Made by a program: the position numbers and the translations under genes
Part shown: piece by piece, positions 52,399 to 60,841 of the stretch
Numbering within the stretch: the stretch's first letter is position 1
How the letters are laid out: each line of letters begins with the position of its first letter
NCBI RefSeq assembly: GCF_914271435.1
Contig: NZ_CAJZAI010000008.1
Coordinates: 124,001 to 188,000, forward strand
Reading direction: 5' to 3'
From: Cupriavidus laharis
Lineage (GTDB): Bacteria > Pseudomonadota > Gammaproteobacteria > Burkholderiales > Burkholderiaceae
Length of the DNA stretch: 64,000 nucleotides
Notes under the pieces: generated by a model
The model's database searches: none
What the model was told of the DNA's origin: nothing
The model's input: the letters and a program-made list of their open reading frames with translations, nothing else

Positions 52399-53286
52399 AT
52401 GCTCGAGACATCCGCTTCATTTCCTGGCCTGGCCGGCAGCCGATGCGGCACGGCGGGACAGGCAACTGTCGTATTGCTGCTCGGGGCCGGCATGGCCTAT
52501 GCCGGTACCGTGCACGCGGCTGAACAATCCCTGCCGGACCCCCTCGATGCGGGCGCGGTCCCGGCGCAGGCGGCGCTCGCACGCGGCGACGACGCGCAGC
52601 CGGACAGCCCTGTTGCAGCCGCGCGCGGCGACATGACAGGCTGGAAGCCCGTCGCTCAAGAACGGCTCGAAGAAATGCGCGGCGGCTTTGACGCCGGAGG
52701 GCTGCAGGTTTCGTTCGGTATCGAACGTGCCGTGTACCTCAACGGTGCCCTGGTGGTGGCGACCAGCCTTAATATCCCGGACGTGGGCAGGATCACGACG
52801 GATCAGGCCGCCCGCCTGGCCTCGACCCTTGGGCCGTCGATCGTCAGTGCGACCCAGGCGGCTGTCGACAGTTCGCTGGCGGGTACCGCAGCGACGGCCG
52901 GCAGCAATGGAACTGCAGGTAGTGCGAGTGCAACGGGCGGTGCGGGGGCGGCAGGCTCCAGCGGTGCCTCGGCCTCGGGGGCAAGTTCCGTAGCGACCGG
53001 CATCGCTGGCCCGGCCGGTATGCCGGTGACGACGATCAACACCGGGACAGGCCAGGTCGTCACCAACGGCGCCATGGCCATTATCCAGAATGGGGCGGGC
53101 AATATTGCGAACGTAGGAGCGTTGGCAGGCTCGCCGGCAACGGTGATCCAGAACTCTTTGAACAACCAGAGCATCCGGAGCGTGATGACAATTGACGCCG
53201 GCGTGAATACACTGCAGGCATTCCGGTCACAGCTGGCCAATACAGCGCTGAACAGCGCGCTGATGCGGGCCGCCAGCATGAGGTAG
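52399..53286 (+). CDS. Secreted protein with double-glycine motif and Gly/Ala/Ser-rich insert
   Basis: ATG 52399 with TGAGG upstream gives 295 residues with an N-terminal export signal (VVLLLGAGMAYAGTVHA). Residues 85-96 (VAQERLEEMRGG) match the double-glycine leader pattern with Leu at -7, Met at -4 and Gly95-Gly96. The following part FDAGGLQVSFGIERAVYLNG looks like a folded beta domain. Residues about 160-210 are a Gly/Ala/Ser-rich low-complexity insert like that of the glycine-rich protein. The C-terminal part has Asn-rich repeats (INTGTGQVVTNGAMAIIQNG). It lies 10 bases after the peptidase gene and is a likely substrate of it. Confidence 0.8.
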   Translation: MLETSASFPGLAGSRCGTAGQATVVLLLGAGMAYAGTVHAAEQSLPDPLDAGAVPAQAALARGDDAQPDSPVAAARGDMTGWKPVAQERLEEMRGGFDAGGLQVSFGIERAVYLNGALVVATSLNIPDVGRITTDQAARLASTLGPSIVSATQAAVDSSLAGTAATAGSNGTAGSASATGGAGAAGSSGASASGASSVATGIAGPAGMPVTTINTGTGQVVTNGAMAIIQNGAGNIANVGALAGSPATVIQNSLNNQSIRSVMTIDAGVNTLQAFRSQLANTALNSALMRAASMR

Positions 53287-53371
53287 TCGTAGCGAAGGCA
53301 TAGCGCAGTGCAGGTAGCGGACTCCTGCCTAATCAGTCTGCAGTCTGCCGTCCCGGGGGAGGATAGACGTC

Positions 53372-54823
53372 ATGAAGAAGCGGTCGATGCAGGGCATCCG
53401 GAACGCTGGATGCTCGACGTTGCTATTGGTCGGAGGCCTGGCACAGGCCCAGACCTCTCCAGACGCAGGGCTATCGCCCGCTCCAGGCATCGAAGCCTTG
53501 CAACACCAGTTGACCGAGCAACAGGGCCAGCTGGAAGCAATGAAGCGGGCGCTGGCTGAGCAGGACGCCGTTATCAAGGAGCTTCGCAGCGTTATCGGCG
53601 ACGATGTCCTCGCGAGAAAGCGCGGGGGCGCGGGGCCGGGCGTCACGCCTGGGGACAATGCGACCAATGCCGCGACCGCCGCGGCAGCTGCCAGTGCGAC
53701 GCAGAGTGCCCCTCCCAATGTCGTCAACGCTCCCCAGCAGGTCACGGGTCAGCAGCAGGCCGGTGCGCAACCGCAGCAGGGGCAGCCACAGCAGGGCGAG
53801 TCGTCGGATACGCAGACGATGGCCGGGGTCGAGGAGCCTGTAGGCCAGCCGCCCGAGCGCAATACGCGGCCCCCGGAAATCGCTCCGATCACCGACCAGC
53901 CTGGCGTGCTGACCGGTGAAGGCAAGCTGGTAATTGAGCCAGGTCTCCAGTACGGCTACTCATCCAACAACCGCGTTGCCCTGGTCGGCTACACGGTCAT
54001 CCCCGCCATCCTGATCGGCCTTGTCGACGTGCGGGAGGTCAAGACCACGACGTACCTCGCCTCAGTCGCGTTGCGCTACGGCATCACCAAGCGACTGGAG
54101 ATCGAAGCGAAGGTGCCATACGTGCACAGTTCCGGAGACACAGTCAGTCGCGAGATATTCACGGGCACGGCGGTCGACAACGTATTCAATGCCAGTGGCA
54201 GCGGCTTGGGCGACGTGGAAGCGACACTGCGCTACCAGCTCAACTACGGCAATGAAAAGATGCCGTACTTCATCGGCTGGCTACGCTACAAGTCCAATAC
54301 CGGCAAGGATCCGTTCGAGGTCGTCACCGATTGCGTGACGCGCTGCGTCGGCAATGCGACCGGCACGGGCCTGCCGCTGGGCCTGCCTACCGGTACGGGC
54401 TTCCAGGCGATCCAGCCGGGCATTACGTGGCTGCTGCCGACCGATCCGGCGGTGTTCTTCGGCACCTTCAGCTACCTGCACAACTTCGCGCGCGACAACG
54501 TCAGCCGCACCGTGCTCAATGGCGAGAAGGAGAACCTGGGCAAGATCGCCCCGGGGGACATCTTCGAGTTCAGCTTCGGCATGGGCCTTGCGCTCAACGA
54601 GCATGCCTCGTTCTCGATCGGCTACGACCAGGCCATCATCTGGCCGACCAAGCAGAACGGGCAGACGGTGCCGGGCTCGGTGCGCGTGACGCAGGGCACG
54701 CTGCTGGTGGGCTACTCCTATCGCTTCAACAACCGCTACACACTGAATCTGTCGGTGGGCGCGGGCCTCACGCGGGATACGCCTGACCTGCAGGTCAATG
54801 TGCGTCTGCCGATCACATTCTGA
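53372..54823 (+). CDS. Outer-membrane beta-barrel protein with coiled-coil N-terminus (FapF-like)
   Basis: ATG 53372 with GGGAGGA upstream gives 483 residues. A signal peptide ends AQAQ. Residues about 38-80 form a coiled coil (IEALQHQLTEQQGQLEAMK and onward), then a Gln/Pro/Ala-rich linker, then a barrel domain from about 165 to the C-terminal Phe, with alternating aromatic and hydrophobic strands (LVIEPGLQYGYSSNNRVAL; TLLVGYSYRFNNRYTL). FapF, the amyloid export pore of Pseudomonas, has the same three-part plan with a trimeric coiled-coil plug. The gene is last in the run and is followed by a strong hairpin. A general MetA-pathway-type porin is the alternative. Confidence 0.82.
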   Translation: MKKRSMQGIRNAGCSTLLLVGGLAQAQTSPDAGLSPAPGIEALQHQLTEQQGQLEAMKRALAEQDAVIKELRSVIGDDVLARKRGGAGPGVTPGDNATNAATAAAAASATQSAPPNVVNAPQQVTGQQQAGAQPQQGQPQQGESSDTQTMAGVEEPVGQPPERNTRPPEIAPITDQPGVLTGEGKLVIEPGLQYGYSSNNRVALVGYTVIPAILIGLVDVREVKTTTYLASVALRYGITKRLEIEAKVPYVHSSGDTVSREIFTGTAVDNVFNASGSGLGDVEATLRYQLNYGNEKMPYFIGWLRYKSNTGKDPFEVVTDCVTRCVGNATGTGLPLGLPTGTGFQAIQPGITWLLPTDPAVFFGTFSYLHNFARDNVSRTVLNGEKENLGKIAPGDIFEFSFGMGLALNEHASFSIGYDQAIIWPTKQNGQTVPGSVRVTQGTLLVGYSYRFNNRYTLNLSVGAGLTRDTPDLQVNVRLPITF

Positions 54824-54832
54824 AGCGCAACT

Positions 54833-54878
54833 CTGGCGATTGTGGCGCGCGCGACCGACGCGCGCGTCACATCGCCAG
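54833..54878 (+). terminator. Long GC-rich hairpin after the secretion operon
   Basis: CTGGCGAT/ATCGCCAG and GCGCGCG/CGCGCGC arms form a stem of roughly 20 bp around ACCGA, 9 bases after the stop codon. No T-run follows, so it may protect the mRNA end or act with Rho. Confidence 0.55.
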
Positions 54879-54988
54879 GCCAGTGGGAAAGCTGTCTTGC
54901 ACTCGCTGCATGAACGGCGTACAAAGAAATAACCCCGTCCCACAGACGGTATCCCCACTTCCGGGACGGCCTGAAAAAGGAGACAGAC

Positions 54989-55501
54989 ATGCGCAAACGC
55001 ATCTTCTGGTTGTTGCCCGATCTGGCCAGTGCCCGACGCACCATGGATGACCTGCTGCTGGCCCGCGTGGAGAACAGCCACATCCATTTCGTGGCGCGCG
55101 ACGGGGCCGACATGACGGGCCTGCATGAAGCCAACCTGTTCCAGACTTCCGACATCGTCCACGCCGCAGAAATGGGGCTGATGGTGGGCGGCGGCGTGGG
55201 CGTGGTGGCCGGTGCGGTGGTGGCCATGTTCCCGATCGTCAGCGACACCCCGCAATGGGGGCTGGTCGGCGTGCTGGCCGTGCTGGGCGCGGTGTTCGGC
55301 GCCTGGGCCGCGAGCATGATCGGCAGTTCGGCACCCAACAGCCGCCTGCGCGCGTTCGAGAAGGACATCGAATCGGGCAAGATCCTGCTGATGGTCGATG
55401 TGCCGCGCAGCCGTGTCGAGGAAGTCGAGGCGCTGCTGCAGAAGGCCCATCCGGAAGCCGCCTTTGCCGGCCTGGATCCGGCCGTGCCGGCTTTTCCCTG
55501 A
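54989..55501 (+). CDS. DUF1269-like two-helix membrane protein
   Basis: This 170-residue protein begins RIFWLLPDLASARRTMDDLL, a ferredoxin-like or ACT-like segment. Two membrane helices follow (MGLMVGGGVGVVAGAVVAM and WGLVGVLAVLGAVFGAWAA), then a soluble tail (ILLMVDVPRSRVEEVEALL). Proteins of this architecture are annotated as DUF1269 or stress-related membrane proteins; the function is unknown. AAGGAG precedes ATG 54989. A terminator follows, so it is monocistronic. Confidence 0.72.
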   Translation: MRKRIFWLLPDLASARRTMDDLLLARVENSHIHFVARDGADMTGLHEANLFQTSDIVHAAEMGLMVGGGVGVVAGAVVAMFPIVSDTPQWGLVGVLAVLGAVFGAWAASMIGSSAPNSRLRAFEKDIESGKILLMVDVPRSRVEEVEALLQKAHPEAAFAGLDPAVPAFP

Positions 55502-55549
55502 TACACCGATACGCGTAGCCCTGTCCTGAGCGCAGCCAGTCTCTTCCCG

Positions 55550-55571
55550 GCGCGCCTGTGCGGCGCGCTTT
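55550..55571 (+). terminator. Rho-independent-like terminator
   Basis: GCGCGCC and GGCGCGC form a 7-bp stem around TGTGC followed by TTT, 48 bases after the membrane-protein gene. The short T-run makes it a moderate candidate. Confidence 0.5.
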
Positions 55572-55788
55572 GACGCGCCACTTGCTTGCGCGTCCCTGCA
55601 TCACGCCAGCGTCGGCCGCCGGTGCCGGTGTGATGTCTCCGCAACAGCTTTTCCCTCCGCCGTTTGCCCCGACACCGCGCTTCGGGTAACTTGCGAAGCG
55701 TCGCGGCCATCCGCGTGCATTCGCGTGCATGGCCAGCGGCAGCCACGCTACAACAACAGCACGCCATCGAGGCGGAGGGGTCAAGAAG

Positions 55789-56925
55789 ATGAAGGCAACA
55801 TGGTTTGCGTGCGGCATGCTGGCCGCCACGCTGGGGTTTGCCGCGCCTGCGGCATTTGCGGAGCCGGGCGTCAGCAAGACGGCGATCCGCATCGGGCAAT
55901 CCGCCGGCGTGACCGGCCCGGTGGCGGGTTCGGTCAAGGAGCAGATCGAAGGCGCGCAGGTGTACCTGCGCACGGTCAACGGGAACGGCGGCATCGCGGG
56001 GCGGCGCATCGAACTGGTGACGCTGGATGACGGGTTCGACGCGAAGCGCACGCCGGACAATGTGCGCAAGCTGCTCCAGGACGAGAAGGTTTTCGCGCTC
56101 TTCATGGTGCGCGGCACGCCCCAGAACGAAAGCATCCTGCCGATCATCGCGGCTGAGAAGGTGCCGCTGGTGGCGCCGCTGACGGGTGCCATCACGCTGC
56201 ACCGCCCCGTCAACCGCTATGTCTTCAACGTGCGCGCGAAATACCAGGACGAAGTGGCGCGCGCGATCAACCACCTGGCGACCTCGGGCATGACGCGCAT
56301 CGCCATCGTCCATGCCAGCGACGGCTTCGGTAAGGACGTATACGAAGGCTTCGACATCGCGCTGCAGGCGCGTGGCATGCAGCCGGCCGCCTCAGCCAGC
56401 TTTTCCCGGCCGATGGGGGACATCTCGCAGCAGGTGGCGACGGTGAACAAGGCCGAGCCGCAGGCAGTGCTGGTGATCGGCTCGGGTTCGGAGGCGGCGC
56501 GCGTCATCCGCGACCTGCGCAAGGCGGGCAGCCAGGCGCAGTTCGTCACCTTGTCGAACAACGCGGCCGACTCGTTCATCAAGGAGCTTGGCGAGGATGC
56601 CCGCGGGCTCATCATCACGCAGATCGTACCCGGCATGAACTCCAGCCAGATGACGCTGGCCAGCGAGTACCGCAGCCTCTCCCGCCAGCAGGGCGTGGAG
56701 CCCTCCAACGCCGGCATGGAGGGCTTCATGTCCGCCAAGGTGCTGGTGGAAGGACTGCGCCGCGCAGGCCCCGACCTCACGCGCGAACGCCTCGTGGCGG
56801 CGCTGGAGAACCTGCGCGACTATGACCTTGGCGGCATCCTGATCAGCTACAGCCCGGCCCGCCACACCGGGTCGTCCTTTGTCGAAATGTCGATCGTCTC
56901 GTCGACCGGCAAGCTGATCCGCTGA
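55789..56925 (+). CDS. Branched-chain amino acid-type ABC transporter substrate-binding protein
   Basis: ATG 55789 with GGAGGGG upstream gives 378 residues. A signal peptide ends AAFA. IRIGQSAGVTGPVAGSVKEQIEGAQVYLRTVN and GGIAGRRIELVTLDDGFDAKRTPDNVRKL are characteristic of the LivJ-like type I periplasmic fold. No permease or ATPase genes are adjacent, so this is an orphan receptor that may feed a transporter elsewhere or serve in sensing. The ligand is unknown. Confidence 0.9.
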   Translation: MKATWFACGMLAATLGFAAPAAFAEPGVSKTAIRIGQSAGVTGPVAGSVKEQIEGAQVYLRTVNGNGGIAGRRIELVTLDDGFDAKRTPDNVRKLLQDEKVFALFMVRGTPQNESILPIIAAEKVPLVAPLTGAITLHRPVNRYVFNVRAKYQDEVARAINHLATSGMTRIAIVHASDGFGKDVYEGFDIALQARGMQPAASASFSRPMGDISQQVATVNKAEPQAVLVIGSGSEAARVIRDLRKAGSQAQFVTLSNNAADSFIKELGEDARGLIITQIVPGMNSSQMTLASEYRSLSRQQGVEPSNAGMEGFMSAKVLVEGLRRAGPDLTRERLVAALENLRDYDLGGILISYSPARHTGSSFVEMSIVSSTGKLIR

Positions 56926-56934
56926 GCGGCAGCA

Positions 56935-56974
56935 GGCAGGGCGTACCCATTTCTGCGTGGTGCTTCGCCCTGCC
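56935..56974. terminator. Hairpin enclosing a dispersed repeat
   Basis: GGCAGGGCG (56935-56943) pairs perfectly with CGCCCTGCC (56966-56974). The loop contains most of the 18-bp dispersed repeat. It starts 9 bases after the receptor gene and may end its transcript. Confidence 0.45.
56941..56958 (+). repeat. Dispersed 18-bp repeat, copy 3
   Basis: The sequence is GCGTACCCATTTCTGCGT, located just after the ABC receptor gene and 82 bases before copy 4. Confidence 0.75.
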
Positions 56975-57022
56975 GTGTGTGCCGTGCCGCAAGGGCGCGG
57001 CAGTGCCGCCAAAGCCCGCGAA

Positions 57023-57040
57023 GCGTACCCGATTCTGCGT
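57023..57040 (+). repeat. Dispersed 18-bp repeat, copy 4
   Basis: The sequence is GCGTACCCGATTCTGCGT, located 4 bases beyond the end of the convergent LysR gene. Confidence 0.75.
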
Positions 57041-57044
57041 GCGC

Positions 57045-57932
57045 TCAGGCGCGGCTGTAGTGTTCACGCAGGCAATCGATCATTGCCGCCGCCGCTGCCG
57101 AGTCGCCACGCTCGCGTAGCCGCACCAGGCAGATGTCCCTGACCAGCGATGGCATCTGCAGCGGGCGAATGGCCAGGCCTTCGCGCCGGAACTGGAACAG
57201 CGCCAGCGCAGGTACCACGCTCACGCCAAGGCCGGCCTGCACCAGTGCCGCGACCGTGGCCAGGTGCTCCACCTCCATCACGCTACTGAGCTTCAGCGGA
57301 TGCAGGGCCGCGTCCAGGTGCTGGCGCACGCTGCTGGTCCGCGACAGGTGGATGAACGGCTGGCCCGCCAGCATCTGCGGCGTGATGCGGCGCTTGCGCG
57401 CGAGCGCGTGCGTCGCGGGGCAGACGAGGTGGAAGGAATCGTGCACCAGCGGCTCGACACGCAGGTCGTCGTCTTGTGCAGGCGCAGGCGCCAGCGCAAA
57501 GTCGGCGCGCCCGCGCCGAACCATGTCGATGCAGCCGTCAGCCAGCTGGTCGAACAACTCCAGCGCAATGCCCGGATAACGCTGACGGAAGGCTGCCAGC
57601 AGCGGTGGCAGGTCACCGCCTGCAATCGACGGCAGCGCCGCGATGCTGACCCGGCCCTTGCGGCGCTCGGCGTGGGCGCGCAGGTCCTCGAACGCAGCCT
57701 CGAAATCCGCCAGCAGGCGACACGCCGTCTCCTCGAAACGCAGGCCGTCGGCGCTCAGCTCGACGTGCCGCGTGGTGCGTTCGAACAGGCGGCTGCCGGC
57801 TTGCTCCTCCAGCGTCTGGACCAGCGCGCTGAACGCTGATTGCGACAGATGGCAGGCGCGCGCCGCGCGCGTGAAGTTGCGATGGGTGGCAAGCGCCACG
57901 AAGGCGCGCAGGTGCTTGACGGAGAGATTCAT
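57045..57932 (-). CDS. LysR family transcriptional regulator
   Basis: This 295-residue protein has the LysR winged helix (LRAFVALATHRNFTRAARACHLSQSAFSALVQTLEEQAG) and a typical effector domain. It is divergent from the AtuA-type gene across 116 bases that hold a CCAAA-N10-TTTGG dyad, so it probably controls the AtuA, AtuA-ferredoxin and Bug receptor genes in response to their substrate. Confidence 0.92.
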   Translation of the reverse strand: MNLSVKHLRAFVALATHRNFTRAARACHLSQSAFSALVQTLEEQAGSRLFERTTRHVELSADGLRFEETACRLLADFEAAFEDLRAHAERRKGRVSIAALPSIAGGDLPPLLAAFRQRYPGIALELFDQLADGCIDMVRRGRADFALAPAPAQDDDLRVEPLVHDSFHLVCPATHALARKRRITPQMLAGQPFIHLSRTSSVRQHLDAALHPLKLSSVMEVEHLATVAALVQAGLGVSVVPALALFQFRREGLAIRPLQMPSLVRDICLVRLRERGDSAAAAAMIDCLREHYSRA

Positions 57933-57973
57933 GGCGGCCCCACCGGATTCATCGAGATAGTCGCTAGATTAAT

Positions 57974-57993
57974 CCAAATAATCCGCTTTTTGG
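57974..57993. promoter_or_regulatory. LysR-type binding dyad
   Basis: CCAAA and TTTGG are separated by 10 bases in the short divergent region between the LysR gene and its target. Position and AT-rich centre suit a LysR box. Confidence 0.45.
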
Positions 57994-58048
57994 TTGATTG
58001 AACCACCCCTAGAATGACCTGGAACATCGCGTAACCGCCCCAGACACC

Positions 58049-59410
58049 ATGACTGCTCCCTTGCTGATCGGCTCCGGCGCCGGCTTTTCCGGCGACCGCA
58101 CAGATGCCGCCCTGCCCGTCGTGCGCACCCTGATCGCCGCAGGCGGACCGGCTGCGCTGATCTTCGAGACGCTGGCCGAGCGCACGCTGGCGCTGGCGCA
58201 GTTGGCCCGGCGTAACGACCCCGCGGCCGGCTACGAGCCGCTGCTCGACGCCCTGCTGACGCCCGTGCTGGGGCTTTGCCTGGCCAACGGCATCCCCATC
58301 ATCGGCAACTTCGGCGCGGCCAATCCGCGCGGCGCGGCGGCGCGCGTGCGCCAGCTTGCGCAGGAACTGGGGCTGCCGGCTCCGCGCGTGGCCGTAGTGG
58401 AGGGCGACGACCTGTCGCACGACGCAGGCCGCGCGCTGCTGCGCAAGATTGTCGGGCCTGCCTTTCCCGAGGCGCGCTTTGTCTGCGCCAACGCCTATAT
58501 CGGCGCCCGCGGCATTGCCGATGCGCTGGGGGACGGCGCGCAGGTGGTGGTCTGTGGACGCGTGGCCGATCCCGCGCTGGCGGTCGGCCCGGCCATGGCG
58601 CACTTCGGCTGGTCCTGGCAGGACTGGGACCGGCTGGCCGCGGCCACCATGGCAGGGCACCTGCTCGAGTGCGGTGCGCAAGTCACCGGTGGCTATTTTG
58701 CCGATCCGGGCATGAAGGACGTGCCGGACGTGCACGCGCTCGGCTTCCCGATCGCGCAGCTCGACGAGGCCGGTGGCATCGAGATCTTCAAGGCCGCCGG
58801 CACCGGCGGCTGCGTGGACCTGCGTACGGTCAAGGAGCAGCTGCTGTATGAGGTCCATGATCCGGCCGCATACCTGACGCCGGATGTGGTGGCGGATATC
58901 AGCGAGGTCACGGTCGCGCAGCTCGGTCCGGACCGCGTGGCGGTGCGCAACGTGCACGGCCACGCGCGGCCTGCGCAGCTCAAGGCCAATCTCTTTTTCC
59001 ACGGCGGCTGGATGGCGGAAGGCGAGATTTCCTACGCTGGCCCGAATGCCGCCGCACGCGCCCGCCTGGCGGCCGATATCGTGCGCCGGCGCATGGCGCT
59101 GCTCGGGCATGACCTGCCGATCCGCTTCGACCTGATCGGCGTGCTTAGCGTGCTGGCAGATGATGCGGGCAGGATGCTCGCGCAACCCGGCCCGCACGAA
59201 GCCGCTGCTGAAGACGTGCGCCTGCGCGCCGCGCTCTCGCACGAGGACGCCGGCGTTGCCCAGGCCTTGCTGCGCGAGGTCAATGCCCTGTACACCTGCG
59301 GCCCGGCGGGCGGCGGTGGCGTACGCACGGCGCAGCGCGCGCGGCTCAACGCCATGTCGTGCCTGGTCCCGCGTGAGGCGGTGTCGCCGGCCCATACCTT
59401 CATCGACTGA
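58049..59410 (+). CDS. AtuA family (DUF1446) acyclic terpene/acyl-CoA utilisation protein
   Basis: This 453-residue protein has the family pattern: LLIGSGAGFSGDRTDAALPVV, PIIGNFGAANPRGAAARV, ARFVCANAYIGARGI and GAQVVVCGRVADPALAVGPAM. AtuA proteins are needed for growth on acyclic terpenes in Pseudomonas and occur in many betaproteobacterial catabolic operons, but the reaction is not settled. It is followed 14 bases later by the small AtuA-associated ferredoxin-fold protein, which in some organisms is fused to its C-terminus. Confidence 0.9.
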   Translation: MTAPLLIGSGAGFSGDRTDAALPVVRTLIAAGGPAALIFETLAERTLALAQLARRNDPAAGYEPLLDALLTPVLGLCLANGIPIIGNFGAANPRGAAARVRQLAQELGLPAPRVAVVEGDDLSHDAGRALLRKIVGPAFPEARFVCANAYIGARGIADALGDGAQVVVCGRVADPALAVGPAMAHFGWSWQDWDRLAAATMAGHLLECGAQVTGGYFADPGMKDVPDVHALGFPIAQLDEAGGIEIFKAAGTGGCVDLRTVKEQLLYEVHDPAAYLTPDVVADISEVTVAQLGPDRVAVRNVHGHARPAQLKANLFFHGGWMAEGEISYAGPNAAARARLAADIVRRRMALLGHDLPIRFDLIGVLSVLADDAGRMLAQPGPHEAAAEDVRLRAALSHEDAGVAQALLREVNALYTCGPAGGGGVRTAQRARLNAMSCLVPREAVSPAHTFID

Positions 59411-59424
59411 GCGGAGCCCCCGAC

Positions 59425-59769
59425 ATGACTGCGACTGCAATGCTTTACCAGTTCGCCCACGGCCGCACCGGCGACAAGGGCAACCGTTCCAACATCAGCG
59501 TGATTGCCTACGACACGCGCGATTTCGATCACCTCGTCAAGCATGTGACCGAAGACGCCGTGCGCGCGCTGTTCCGCGACCGCCAGCCCACAGCGGTCAC
59601 GCGCTACCTCGTGCCGTCGTTGCATGCGATGAATTTCGTCATCGACGGCGTGCTCGACGGCGGCGTCAACGACGCGCTGAACCTCGACGCGCACGGCAAG
59701 GCCCTGTCGTTCCGCGTGCTGCAGTTGCAGATCCCGTTGCCGCCGCGGCTGGCCCCTCCGGACGCGTAA
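59425..59769 (+). CDS. AtuA-associated ferredoxin-fold protein
   Basis: This 114-residue protein shows the conserved YQFAHGRTGDKGNRSNISVIAYD start and the VPSLHAMNFVIDGVLDGGVN region typical of the small partner or C-terminal domain of AtuA proteins. It lacks Cys ligands, so ferredoxin-fold refers to shape only. Spacing of 14 bases from AtuA indicates co-expression and probably a complex. Confidence 0.87.
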   Translation: MTATAMLYQFAHGRTGDKGNRSNISVIAYDTRDFDHLVKHVTEDAVRALFRDRQPTAVTRYLVPSLHAMNFVIDGVLDGGVNDALNLDAHGKALSFRVLQLQIPLPPRLAPPDA

Positions 59770-59822
59770 TCGGACGCTTGCCGGCTTCTACATCGAACAA
59801 GACCCCTCAACAGGAGACATCC

Positions 59823-60791
59823 ATGCCTGGAATCCACAGGATCCTTACCGCCGCCGTATTCGCCCTGTCCGCGCTGCCAGCGGCACAGGCGTTAGCCGAG
59901 TACCCTGATAAGCCGATCCGCTTCGTCGTGCCGTTTGCGGCCGGCAGCGCCACCGACCAGCTTGCCCGTGCGATCGGACAAGCCGTGACCGTGGACAGCA
60001 AGGTCACCGTGGTGGTGGACAACAAGCCCGGCGCCAATGGCTTCATTGCCGCCACCGATGTCGCCAAGGCCAGCCCTGATGGCTACACCGTGCTGATCAC
60101 CACCAACACGACGCATGCCGCCAACGAGCACCTGTTCCGCAAGCTGCCTTATGACCCGGTCAAGGACTACGCGCCGGTTACGGCGCTGGGCCGCGGCGGC
60201 CAGATCATGGTGGTGAACCCGCAGGTGCCCGCGAAGACCGTGGGCGAGTTCATCGCGCTGGCGAAGAAGCAGCCGGGCAAACTCAGCTTCGGCAGCGGCA
60301 GTTCATCGTCGCGCATCGCCGGCGAGCTGTTCCAGCAGATGGCGCACGTCGAACTGCTGCACGTGCCTTACAAGAGCAACCCGCTGGCCATCACGGACCT
60401 GCTCGGCAACCAGATCCAGATGATGATCACCGATACCGCCACCGGCCTGCCGCAGGTCAAGAGCGGCAAGCTGCGCGCGCTGGGCGTTTCCGGCAAGGCG
60501 CGCTCGCCGCTGGCGCCGGATGTTCCGACCATCGATGAAGCGGGCGTCAAGGGCTATGAGATGAGCTACTGGTTCGCGGCGTACGCGCCGGCCGGCACGC
60601 CGCCGGCGGTGGTCAACAAGCTCAATGCGATGCTGGTGAAGGCTGCGCACAGCGGCACCGCTGCGAGTTTCTACCAGGGTACCGGCACCGAGGTGTTCAC
60701 CAGCACGCCGGCGGAACTGGCGCGCTTCCAGCAGCAGGAAGCGGCCAAATGGGGGCGCATCATCAAGGCTGCGAATATTCAGCCGGAATAG
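59823..60791 (+). CDS. Bug/TctC family periplasmic substrate-binding protein
   Basis: ATG 59823 after AGGAG gives 322 residues; the open frame extends far upstream across the previous genes but that part is shadow sequence. The signal peptide ends AQALA. Bug motifs are YPDKPIRFVVPFAAGSATDQLAR, VVVDNKPGANGFIAA, LPYDPVKDYAPVTAL and VPYKSNPLAITDLLGNQ. It probably captures the acid whose breakdown involves the AtuA pair. A good terminator follows. Confidence 0.93.
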   Translation: MPGIHRILTAAVFALSALPAAQALAEYPDKPIRFVVPFAAGSATDQLARAIGQAVTVDSKVTVVVDNKPGANGFIAATDVAKASPDGYTVLITTNTTHAANEHLFRKLPYDPVKDYAPVTALGRGGQIMVVNPQVPAKTVGEFIALAKKQPGKLSFGSGSSSSRIAGELFQQMAHVELLHVPYKSNPLAITDLLGNQIQMMITDTATGLPQVKSGKLRALGVSGKARSPLAPDVPTIDEAGVKGYEMSYWFAAYAPAGTPPAVVNKLNAMLVKAAHSGTAASFYQGTGTEVFTSTPAELARFQQQEAAKWGRIIKAANIQPE

Positions 60792-60815
60792 GCCCAGACT
60801 GGAATCACGCCGACA

Positions 60816-60841
60816 ACGGGGCCGCTGGCCCCGTTTTGTTT
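60816..60841 (+). terminator. Rho-independent terminator
   Basis: ACGGGGCC and GGCCCCGT form an 8-bp stem around GCT, followed by TTTGTTT. It lies 25 bases after the Bug receptor gene and closes the AtuA unit. Confidence 0.85.

Noticed and set aside
59160..59822. Extended N-terminus of the second Bug receptor frame
   Set aside because: It crosses the AtuA and ferredoxin-fold genes; the signal peptide and ribosome site fix the start at 59823.
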